Assembly (NCBI GenBank): GCA_036852015.1 | Contig: JAANDG010000024.1 | Location: forward strand, 310,001 to 374,000 | Source: Pelodera strongyloides | Lineage: Eukaryota; Nematoda; Chromadorea; Rhabditida; Rhabditidae | Length of the DNA: 64,000 nt | Direction: 5' to 3' | In this document: piece by piece, positions 12,073 through 23,300 of the stretch | Numbering within the stretch: the first letter of the stretch is position 1 | Layout: each line of letters opens with the position of its first letter | The notes under the pieces: model-generated | Told to the model about the DNA's origin: nothing | The model's database searches: none | The model's input: only the letters and a program-made list of their open reading frames with translations | Program-made: the position numbers and the translations under genes

Positions 12073-15000
12073 ATGTTGGGTCGGCTGTGTTCTTCCGGCT
12101 TGGCTTCCTTCCCTTCATTTGCTCGTTCATCTGTTCGAACACTGAGTTCTGCGAGCAATGGCGTTGGAAACGATGGTGAGGATAAGGTATGCGCGTCACT
12201 TTTTGGTCCGTTGCTCATTCTGCTTGTGTTTCGTACTCATTCGTTTAATGTTAATATGCACCATGTATGATTGGTATTATGTCACGCAATTTTTGTAAAC
12301 TGAGTGTCATTGCGTCTCAGCAGGCCTTGATATAAGACACGTAAGTAATTTTGAATAAGTTACTGAACAACTGAACTGTCTATACTTTCAATTGGCAATG
12401 TTGTGTTTGTAGATACATGCGTAAGACGCTAGCTGCTTTATATACTTTAGAAGTCGAAGGGTCCTGCCATAAAAGACATAATTGATGACGATGTTCTGAA
12501 TGCTGTCAACGCAGTTACCGAAAATTTGCACAGCAGTAATCCGGAAGAAAAGAAAACGTAAGTGGTAGTCTCACAGTTTACGTCTACATTTTGTCTAACT
12601 GTCTTCCAAATTTGGTGTGCAGTATTTTCAAACTTATTATCTGTTCAGTGCGCGCAACACACTACTCGGGAAACTGATGGAGGTGGAGAAGCAAACTTTC
12701 AATGTAGGTTTTGTTTCGCTGCTAGTATGCAAAATGCATTTGTTCTCATTCTACCTACATGTGTCATACTATTGAAGGAGTATGCTACTTACACATACTA
12801 TCTAGGTAGTCTAGTTAGTTTCATTCGGATTTTGTCGGAACAATGCCCTCATTGATGCCTTTTGCAGTCTATCATTTCAGGAGGCAACGGCCGTCCAGAC
12901 CGAGGAACTCCTGGCCGACAAGAGTGTGATGGATGTCCTCAAAGACGTACGGAGTCAAACTGCAATGGCTAAGAAACCACCAAGGTATTGTTATCTTGTT
13001 AATTTGTAATGTAGAAAAATAGCTAGTTTTAAGTTTTAGATGACACTGCTCTTATGAGTGTTTTTTCACCCGTCTGTCAACTATATGGGTGGTGAGAGTT
13101 TCGTGTGAATTTATCATAGCAATAGCAATAGCGTAATTCCGTTGCCCCCCTGACCTACGAAACCACCATCCAAATTAGCATATTGCATAAATTTCGATGG
13201 TGGTTTTGAGCTAGCACCCATACCACGGTCGCATACACATGCAAATGATCGATTGATTTTATTTTCAATTATGGTACAATTGCATTTTCGCCCATAATTG
13301 AAACTAAAATCAATCGATCATTTGCATGTGTATACGTAACCATTGCATTTTTTTCTATAGTGAAATCCATCTCGAACCAAAAGTTTTCTTTTTCTTTTCC
13401 GGAAATGTCCATCTCGAATGCGCCCTGATAGATAGAATTTTGGGAAACAATATGTAATTGGATGGTGGTTTTGGGCTTTTCCCGACGAGTTATATGCCCT
13501 GGATTGTATGAGTTGTGAGATAATTATTGGTTATGTGGTCCGTTATTAATCTATTTTTTTCATTGTTATGAGAATTCAAATTCACTTGTTTCCTGTAGAG
13601 CAGCTGAACAACGCCAAGCTCGTCGCGGTCTACTGCTATTACGTCAAGAAATTATTTATCAAGCAATTCAGGTTTGTCGTTTGTTTTGTTTCGTGGGCTG
13701 CACTAGTTATACTTTTCATACATAAAACTAATTATTATTATTGTTTAATTTTTCATTATTAGCATTAATTATTATTATTTCGTTTTGTAATGCTACGCTA
13801 GTTTCATTTTTTTCTGTGGCTATGACGCTATGAGCTGTGCCAGTTTTCTTCATTTACCCATTATTATTGCTGTTATCATTATTATTATTATCGTTGTTAT
13901 TATTACTATTATTACTGTTATTATTATTACTTTTATTATTACTACTTTTATTATTAGACCATAATTATTAGGATGGCTACGACGCAGTGGAAGCTAGGCG
14001 AATCGCCGAGCGTGCAGTGGACGAGGCAGAGCGCCGCCTCGCAGCACAGAGAATTGCTGCGAGGAAACCGTCAGAAACCGAGAAGGCCGAACAAAAAGAT
14101 CAGGAAGAATTGTCAGAAAAAGAAGCCAAACTGTTCAACCAAGCATATCAATTGGCAGAGTTGGTCTTTTATATTTTTTGAATAATTGTGTTCTTTCTTA
14201 TATTTTTAAACAGTCTATTAAATGATGGGCGATGGATGTTGAGATAAGATTGAAGTGAAAACACGCATAAGAACGGTATAAGATATAGTGCGTGTACGAG
14301 CCGGAGTACAGTATAATTCCTAGGAAATTATGTTGGCATTATTCCTTTTTTTGTATTTTTCCATTCCCTTCGCTTCTTGTAGCAAATGTTGTGTCGTGAC
14401 TCTCAAGAAACTAGAAAGGGGGCTCTCGGATGTAACCTTAACTATCGGTATTTTCTCCCTGTAGAAATTTGACTATTTCCAGAAAGGTTTTATATCGAGA
14501 AGAGTCGATTCCGGGAGTGAGTACAAAGAAGACGATCCGGCCAGATCCCAAGGTATATTTATTCCTATCGTCGAGGTTTTTCAATTTTTCATAATTACCA
14601 AATATTTTTATTTACCCTTAATCGATGTTGTGAACGACCGTGAATATTGTCGGATTGTGCCTCTTTTCATTTTTTTTTCAACTCCAATAATATTCAACAA
14701 TTCTGATTGTTTTGTTAATTGTCATTATTGTCAAATCATAATGTCGTTATTGTCGTATTAAGCTTGAAACATTTCAGCTGCCATCGCTGTTCAACCACAA
14801 CGAACGTCTGAATGTGTTCACCAACACGACACCGTTGAAAGAACATAGTCTGGGATTTTGGGCTGAATGGGATCAGAGAGCTGCTAGGTGGGCATTTTAT
14901 ATTGTAGTTTTTTGAACATTAAAGCGAAATACCGGCCGGTTTTTGAAACGCGTCGTGGTCAATTGAATTCAAAACTATTCATGTTAATTTGCTCGAATTT

Positions 15001-16713
15001 AGCTCGATTTTTTATTCTAATTTATGTTCGTTTGCATACGCCGCATAAGAATGTTGGTGTACTTGATGCGTTTCAAAAACCTACCGGTATTTCGCTTTAA
15101 ATAACATGTTCGCTTGTATTTCCACTGATTACGAATCTTGTTATTGTGTGTGTTGCCTAGTTTAATTCTGGTAGTCATATTCCGGCCGCTTTTGGAAACG
15201 TATGAAAGGAGAACTGCATTCCTGTGTATCCGTCACTCCGTGATAGGTGAACTCGAATTCAACATTCAGCTCGATTTTTTCTAATTCACTTCATTTTCAT
15301 CAATACATCCTAGCAGATGGAAATGTAGTTGTCAACCATGCATGCTTTTCAAAAACCAGCCATTATATCGCTTTAACGACTTCTGGGCCCATTTAATGAC
15401 TTCCCTGCTTTCTTGGGATGTTTATTAATGTTCGGTTAGAATTATGAATGTTTTTGTTATTTTTATTTTAGAATTGCCACATCGGGAATGGGCCCAGAAA
15501 ACGCTGTAGAAGAACAAATAGAGTGGACAAAACAAGGAAAGATGTGGCCATATCCGATTGATAATGAATACCTATTGGGAGAGGAGGAGAATGTCGGTTC
15601 ATTTTTCGAGTTCTGATTTTAGCAGCACTAATTAACACCAAATTTTAGTCTAGCATTTACCATACATAGCACATAGAAGATTTCTATGGGTTTTCAGCAT
15701 CTTTGAGAAGTTATTTTCAACAGCAGTGAAACCCGTTAATATTGTAGCAATGTTGTACGTAGCAATTTCGGTCGATGTTCATTAGCTAAATCCCTGTGTT
15801 TATTTGGTTTATGTGCATCCCGTTGTGTTACCCGTATGAATTGAATTGACAAGTATTGGGGGCCTATGCGTTAAAGCGAATGCATTAGGCTTAGGCCGCT
15901 ACATGAGCTTTATATTCAGTCAACTGTTTAGGTGCCCTTCATCGAGCACGTTTTCTTGGAACGACATTTATCAAAGCTGGGTCTTCCCAAAGAAGGCCCG
16001 ATTGCACATTTTATGGAATTAGGTGAGCTGATTTGTATATTGTATCGATAGTCGGTATATTAAAGGGAAATACCGGCCGGTTTTTGAAACACGTCGAGTA
16101 CACCAGCATTCCTATGCAGCTTATGCAAATGACCAACAATTAGAATAAAACATCGAACTAAATTCGAGCAAATTGGCATACATACGTAAGAATCCAGTTT
16201 TCCACGATGCGTTTCAAAAACCGGCCTTTATGTCGCTTTAATAACATTTTGTTTATTAATCAAATGAATGAATGCATCATCAGATTTGATCCATCTTTAT
16301 CTTATTAATCTTCTCACTATTTATCACTTCCTGTGGTGTTCAGTAGTTACGAGTCGGCGGTTAAATACAAACAAGTTACAGTAGCGTACGGTATACTAAA
16401 CTTACAGTCGTGTTTATCGTCCCAATGAGAACAGTAAAACAATTCCCCAAAGTACATATACTCCACACACGAGGTGTGACCACCCCTTGATATGCCGCAC
16501 TGCACAATACCGTATGGTATTTCTGAATATGTCCTAACTTTAGCGTTTTACCGTACCATTTCAGTGTGTGTCGGTCTGAGCAAGAATCCCTACATGACTG
16601 CAGCCAAGAAGCGGGATCATCTGGAGTGGTTTGCCAAATATTTCAATGCTGAGAAACAGAAACTTGTACATAAATTGCACGAACAAGAGGCTCAGGCAGC
16701 AGCTTCAGCGTAA
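12073..16713 (+). CDS. MRPS31: mitochondrial ribosomal protein mS31 (MRPS31)
   Basis: Component of the small subunit of the mitochondrial ribosome, acting in mitochondrial translation. Exons: 12073-12186, 12451-12557, 12649-12703, 12881-12984, 13599-13671, 13972-14159, 14465-14552, 14778-14887, 15472-15592, 15932-16022, 16565-16713. The first exon encodes a Ser/Arg/Leu-rich, acid-free N-terminus typical of a mitochondrial targeting peptide. The C-terminal half carries the family signature: IEWTKQGKMWPYPIDNEY, then EHVFLERHLSKLG, GPIAHFMEL, CVGLSKNPYMT and HLEWFAKYFN, all close to animal MRPS31. The middle is charged, with long predicted helices. The exon ending at 14159 joins 14465 in phase 2, giving LYREESIPG onward; another nearby donor would break the frame. 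The start ATG lies seven bases after an acceptor (12064-12065). Several introns are occupied by TTAA foldback elements. Confidence 0.93.
13159..13473. mobile_element. nested foldback element in an MRPS31 intron
   Basis: Outer arms AACCACCATCC and GGATGGTGGTTT enclose a much stronger inner hairpin. Its left arm, 13229-13273 (ACACATGCAAATGATCGATTG onward), pairs with a right arm at about 13290-13336 around a loop of about 16 bases. Another short GATGGTGGTTTTG copy lies at 13195-13207, suggesting a rearranged or nested element. Boundaries are approximate. Confidence 0.6.
14919..15100. mobile_element. TTAA-flanked 182-bp foldback, CCGGCCGG subfamily
   Basis: It starts TTAAAGCGAAATACCGGCCG and ends with the mirror TACCGGTATTTCGCTTTAA. 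The sub-terminal block GGTTTTTGAAACGCGTC pairs with GATGCGTTTCAAAAACC. TTAA is present at both outer edges. Near-identical elements lie at 16060-16241 and 51869-52046, and degraded ones at 15178-15376, 22771-22794, 23044-23096 and 51158-51194. Confidence 0.88.
15178..15376. mobile_element. degraded foldback, CCGGCCGG subfamily
   Basis: The right end TTTCAAAAACCAGCC with ATATCGCTTTAA is recognisable. The left end (ATTCCGGCCGCTTTTGGAAAC) has lost its TTAA and several bases. It lies only about 80 bp after the intact copy at 14919-15100, in the same MRPS31 intron. Confidence 0.7.
16060..16241. mobile_element. TTAA-flanked 182-bp foldback, CCGGCCGG subfamily
   Basis: The left end is TTAAAGGGAAATACCGGCCG with the adjacent GGTTTTTGAAACACGTC; the right end is GATGCGTTTCAAAAACCGGC running to TCGCTTTAA. 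It is the same length as the copy at 14919-15100. The left terminus has AGGG instead of AGCG, so it links the AGCGA and AGGGA groups of elements. Confidence 0.87.
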
Positions 16714-17330
16714 AGTTTTTTTAGGATATGATCTCTGAATTCTGAATTGGGGCGTTTTTTAAAGATAATAATTGTGCTTGCGAACTGAATTGATTGTTAG
16801 CCCTAGGTGACCTAGGACCCAGGTGTTTTCGTAAATATGTTATGATAGTACCGCTGTTGGTGTTATATCAACAGGTCTATACATCTGCAATCTGCAAGTC
16901 TGCAAGTTTTCGTTTAGTGCTTTTAATTAAAAAATACGATCCAGTCGCCTCGTAGAATTTTATTGGTTTTCTTTCGTTTTTTTTTTTAAATTACCCTTAA
17001 GTTAAGCGTTAGAGTAGTACTAGTATAGGATTTTGTTGTTGTTTTTGTCTTGGGTGCTTTATTTCTACGGAGCACCTGTTATTTCGTTATTTGTACATGT
17101 TATTTAATTTTTCTTGTTATTGATAGTGATAAATTTATGCACTTTCATAATCTTTCTCAATTATCAAAATGGTTGCCAGATGACCGCAGCGATGCGTATT
17201 TTTGTTGTTGCTCTCGTGAGAGCTATTTTGTTTCTAATGTTTTCTTATTTGCTTGTTTTCAGATGATTCGAGATTCGCAGATTTTAATTAAATCTCATGT
17301 TTAGGTTCCAAGTCCAGTGTTCCTTCGGGC
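16714..17330. other. MRPS31 3' flank and 5' flank of the SR-related gene
   Basis: The 617 bases between the MRPS31 stop and the next ATG hold no supported exon. An acceptor AG at 17303-17304 lies 26 bases before the next start codon. No canonical AATAAA was recognised near the MRPS31 stop. Confidence 0.5.
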
Positions 17331-20300
17331 ATGGATTTGGATGAAATTGAGGCAGCCGCCGAACGGGAGGCGCCTCCTCAGGTTGGTTGCAATATTTGAA
17401 ATTTGAATTCGATATATTTCAACCTTATTGATATTGATGAAACCGAAATGTGTTAGGAACTTGGAACTCTTTTGTTTGCGTTTGTTAGTACTGGGAAAAT
17501 TTATAAAATACGGTACGGTGTATTGTGTTGAATTCGAAGGTGAGCAAACATTACCATGAGAGATTAAAGGGATCAGCTCACCTTAAATTGTGTCTGTTTT
17601 TTTTGTTTCTTTATTTTCTATAAGGGATAATAAAAATTTGGAATACAAAAAGTAGTGTTATATTTCAATACTCACGAAGATATTAGGTGATAAAGTGGTG
17701 GATCGATCGGCCCGAAATGAAAAAGTGTAATTGTCCTGCCTTGTTTGTATGGGACAATTAACACTTTTTCATTTCGGGCCGATCGATCCACCACTTTATC
17801 CCCTAATATCTTCGTGAGTATTGAAATATAACACTACTTTTCGTATTCCAAATTTTTATTATCCCTTATAGAAAATAAAGAAACAGAAAAAACAGACACG
17901 ATTTGAGGTGAGCCGATCCCTTTAAGTGGTCATTACATATGCTCTTATATTTATGTTAAAATTTTATTCTGGAATTTATTGTTGGTTTGTTAGGAGGCTT
18001 CGGCTCCACCTCCGGCCTTTGCTGGGATAACATTCACTGAAGATTCAGACGATGAAGATGAAGAAGATGATATGGAAAGTGTAAGTGCTTTTATTTTTGT
18101 TTTCATTGTTATTTGTAAGGCTAGGGTCGATCTCGGTACTGCTTTTGCATATAACAACCCGTCAAGTAACACAAGTTATGTGTCTGAGGTTTGTTGAGTA
18201 TACGTGTGATCTATATTTTTTGTTTATTCTATCGTTTTGTTCTTTCATGGTTGGTGTTTTTCATGTATGCTTTTAGGACGACCAGGATGTTCCCAACAAC
18301 GAAGCAAATGGTGTGAATTATGCGGCAACTCCTATTCCAGTCCTGTCCCTAGGTGTCCCAGTGGTTCAAAGTGAGGACCCTAAGGAACAAGAACAAGCGG
18401 AATCTGAGATTCAGACTCAGGCTGAACCTGAGTCTCATCTTCAGGCTGAATCTGAGATAGAGATGGAGAGCGCTGTTCCTTTCGAGGAAAACATGGAGGA
18501 GGAGCATCAATCTGTAGAAGAACCGACACAAGAGGCAGTAGAAGAAGAGATTGAGGTACGTGATCGCTGAGACTAGTTGGAGCATATCCTCGTAAGGGCA
18601 TGCTCTCCGGCCTTACTGTCGTCGTGGTTACTGAAATGTACCCTTCTTTTGTCGGTCGCTGGGTTAGTATGTGGCGATCGACGTGAACTATATTATTATT
18701 CATCAATGTTTGCTTTAGAAAGACCCGGTCGATGTCATCTCGTCGGCGATTCCTGTAGTCTCATCTTCGGGAGCATTTCAGGTATAGTGAATTTACTTCC
18801 TCCCAGTTTTCTTCATTATGTACGATTCTAGATAAATAATAATTAAGTTTTGAGCTTTGTTTTGTTGTTTTATATTCTCTCTCTATCGTATGCTGGCCTA
18901 ACTGTACTACGTAGGTGGAAGTGAAGTAATTTAATTGAGTTTTTTTTCCCAATAATAGTTAGTAACATGGTAAAGAACCTCTGTGGTTTCAGGGACACGT
19001 GGGCTTAGCCGAGGTGAAGGAAGAGGTATGCGAAGAGGTTAGCCTTCCTCAGATACAAGGGATCACATTCACTGGAGACGACGATGGGTCGGAGGAGGAG
19101 AGTGAGGAGGAGGAGTACGGACACCAGGGCATGCGGGTAAGATTAGGGATTCAATAAGCTCCATTCGTTGGTTAAAGCTTAGTTTCATCGTATGTCGTAA
19201 CAGTTTGTGTAAGTTTTCTTTCGTTGTTAAAAGTATGATTAGGATCACAGATTCTGTATTCGGAAATTCGGACACCAGAGCACTGCGCGGTAATTTTGTT
19301 TCATTTCACAATGAAAGAATTGGTTAGTAGATTGGTGAATACAAAAAAGTTAAAGAATTGTTATTTTTTTACTTCTTGCTTGTACCCTGTACCCCTGTAG
19401 TATATCTCTGTTTTGTCCGTATTTTTAGTGTATTTTGTACAAGACTCCAGACACGTAAGGGGGTAGTCTAGTCAGATATTGATAGGTATGATGAGTGTAG
19501 CGATACATACCCGTTCTTTCTCACTCCATTGCGTCCCATGTGGTCTATGTGTGATCTACTTTTGCACATTCGTTTATTTTCAGGTCAACAATGACTATCA
19601 GTATCAGGCTGCAATGTATGCCATGATGGATCTAGAGCCAGTTGGTGAGAGTGGTCAAAAGAATACGCAGGTGAGGTGGTTACTTGTATAGGCCACCTTT
19701 TACTTTGTACAAACCGTGCAGAGCGTTTTTTGTATGTTTAGCTCACTACTGCAATATACGATTTTCAATCATGAGTGATTTGAAAAACGACTCTCGGTTT
19801 TTTTCCGCATTGTTGATTTTTTTGCGCTCCTTTCGGTCGGGAGGTTAAATTATATGATTAGATCGGTTGCGTCAAATTGAAAAAAAAAGGTGAAAATGTT
19901 GTCGACATTTTGCTTTCTTTGTAGGCGAGCACAGAAGTGATTACAGCGCCTGAGGTGCCACAATTTAACACGCTCACTTATTCGGAGGACCCTGAAGACG
20001 ATGATGAGGTGAGTATGAGTTTTTAGTTATTGATTATTTTATTAGTTAAAAAAAAGTATTTTGTTAAATGAGCTGGCTTTATTGGAGGGCAGTCTGGGAA
20101 ATTTCCTACTTGTGCTTTCGTACGGTAACTGCTACTGTATTTCGTCAAAAAGAGTGTATAGAGGCCGTATTCACCACTCAAGGGTAAACAATTCTCTAGA
20201 GACAAAACTTTTGGCACGCATTTTTCGGAAAGGAGAGTGAGTGGTGAATGCAAATTTTGTGACATAATATCGCTTTCTAGGTAAATTTTCTCCGAGAGAC

Positions 20301-23300
20301 AGTTTTCTCCAGGGGTAAACGGAGTGGTGAATACGGCCTCAGGAGAATAGAAAGAGCGAGAGAGAGAATGTATGATGTCTAGCTTCTGTGTGAGGTTGTG
20401 ACTGTTTGCAAAGTTGACTGACTAACTTTACGTTACTATCGCGTATTTTTAGGGTAACCCATCAACATCTCGAGTTCCGTACCAGATCACGTTCACTGAG
20501 GAACCGGAAGAAAACAGTGACTCGGAGGATGATGCACAGGTGGGGGATTTCGTTATTTGAGTTTCTTTACGATCATCAGTAGTACAATAACAGGGACATG
20601 GCATAAACTTTGTAAGGTAATTCCGGAGGTGATCGAAGCTTTTTTCTGTATTTCTTTTTATTATGTTACGTTTATGTTGCGTTTTTGTATCGCCTGCGCC
20701 TCTGCTTTGAGCGTGCACATAGAAAAGATAGTTCTTCCATGTAAAGCTGTAAGTTGTAAAAGTTTTTTAAGCGTCTGGTTTGGCTAATTTAAACTAAGAA
20801 ACTCGGGACTGGTTTGGTGGTTATCTTCATTAGCTAGTCTTGCATGCACTGTATATAAGGTTGTGTGTATTATATGTACCTTAAATAAGGTTGTGTGTAT
20901 TATATGTACCTTAAATAAGGCTGTGTGTATTATATGTACCTTAAATAAGGTTGTGTGTATTATATGTACCTTAAATAAGGTTGTGTGTATTATGTGTACC
21001 TTAAATAAGGTTGTGTGTATTACATGTACCTTAAATAAGGTTGTGTGTATTATATGTACCTTAAATAAGGTTGTATGTATTATATGTACCTTAAATAAGG
21101 TTGTGTGTATTATGTGTACCTTAAATAAGGTTGTGTGTATTATATGTACCTTAAATAAGGTTGTGTGTATTATATGTACCTTAAATGCGTTTGTTGACGT
21201 AACTTTTTTCAGTACGGCTTCGGGACTGCGCAGGCGAATCAGGTCATCGTGAAGAGTAGGTTGACGTAGCCATTTCTCTTTTGTTTGATGTTAGTTAGTT
21301 AGTTGCTGAGGGTTAGTGTTTTTCTTAGTTGTTCCTTTTGTTGTGAATAAGGCTTCATATCGGTATAATCTGTAACTAACTAACGAAACTAAATAACGTT
21401 ATCTGTAGTTAAGAAGGCGAGTTATGTGTCTCCCTTACCCTCTTGACTCATTTACCGTGACCTTTGTGTCTGTCTTTACCAGTCTTTTGGTTTCCTGCCC
21501 TTTCCCTTACCCTGTAACTTGTATATTTGAGAAAACTTTAGGCGAAATAACTGAACCACCCCCTGCCGAAGTTGGATTTCTTTCCGCGCACGATACACAA
21601 TTTTTGAGTAAGTGATAGTTTTTGTCTAGTTTAGTGGGATATAGTTTATCTATAGATATAATCCTATTATATCAATGTATTAATTGTAAACAGTACATAA
21701 AAAGGGACGCTCGTACCGAGAGGAGCTGGATGCCTTCCTGAGCTTAGTTTAGTTGGTGGTTGACACTCAAATGTGCACAACGCTACGCTACGGGTTACTG
21801 TAATGTGCCGATTATCTATAAGGTTCTGTTTCTGAGCCACACATTCGTTGTTTTAGCCCCTGAAGAACAAGCATGGCTCAAGCAAACGCAAAAGTTCTTG
21901 TCCGAAACCTACTCTTTCATGAAAATCGAGCAAAGAGATGCGTAAGTTTTTGTGGTTTATATCTTTCTGCTCATAATATTGGGTTTGGGGTGGTTGCCTC
22001 GTTAACGAGATGATTATCCGTGTAGGTATGAGTATGTTATTTTTTCAGATAAACGCAAGAGTTTTAGAGTTGAATGCTTTTTGGGATTTTCGGCAATTTA
22101 CTATATTGATCTTGCGTTTTTTCAGGGTTTTCGAGCGCATCAACAATCGACGTAAGTCGCTTATTTATTGCGTTGATGTATTTTGTTTCTTTGAGAGTCT
22201 ATGCGACCGCCTGAGAAAAGTTTCAAAATGGATATGCTTGCATTGTGTTTAGGCATGTTCTGTCTTTGGTGGTAAGTTCTCTGGCGTTTTGTTTGCGAGA
22301 TCTCGAGCGCAGTGTCTTAGCGTTCCCTAAGTTCCCCTTGATAGATAGTCTCCATTTATATTGATGTGAACCAACAATCAATATATTCAGCCCGAAGGTT
22401 CGCAGAAAACTGCTGCAAGGCACGTCCTGGATGTCCGTTGGCTATTGTGAGACAGGTACTACGGAAGGAGTTTCCCGACGATGTCCTTCGTAAGGAAGAG
22501 AGAGCGGAGAGGGAAAGGAGGGCGCGGAGAGGGAGGTTGGCACTTTGGGGTTTTCTTTGCCTAAATACTCCTATTTTCATATATTATGTGAGTTATATGT
22601 TTGAAAGAAGATTACTCTTAATTGTCGCCTAATGCGGTTCACGTTCAATGGCTTTGTCAACAGCGAATCCGCGATATACAGAGGCAAATATCACACCCGG
22701 GAAGAGTGACATGTTCTGAAGAAGCTGTGAGAAGAGTATCATTGCTTGCTCATTGTCGTATTTGTCAATCATTTTAAAGAGAAATACCGGCCGGTTTGAA
22801 ATGCATCCATGAGTTTGGGGTTTTCTTTGCCTAAATACTCCTATTTTCATATATTCTGTGAGTTATATGTTTGAAAGAAAATTACTCTTAATTGTTGCCT
22901 AATGCGGTTCACGTTCAGTGGCTTTGTCAACAGCGAATCCGCGATATACATAGGCAAATATCACACCCGGGAAGAGTTACATGTTCTGAAGAAGCCATGA
23001 GAAGAGTATCATTGCTTGCTCATTGTCGTATTTGTCAATCATTTTAAAGAGAAATACCGGCCGGCCTGTATTTCAAATCGGCCTGTATTTCACTTTAAGA
23101 AATGTTTATTCTATCACTTCTTTCTCTCAGGTCCAGATCCTGGTCTCGGTCACGTTCTCGCTCGCGGTCCCGTTCACCAAGGAGACGTCGATATAGTGGA
23201 GATCGAGGGGGTGGCTTTAAACGGTGGAGGAATCAGTAAGCTAGATTGGAGTAAGGCAGTAACTATGCTGGTCGTTTGCAATTGGGATTTGGCGCGCGAG

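Noticed and set aside
18349..18706. - strand frames opposite the acidic exon of the SR-related gene
   Set aside because: Antisense shadows of a Glu/Gln-rich exon.
20863..21252. 129-codon periodic Cys-rich frame
   Set aside because: It is the translation of a 30-bp minisatellite in an intron; there is no non-repeat coding part.
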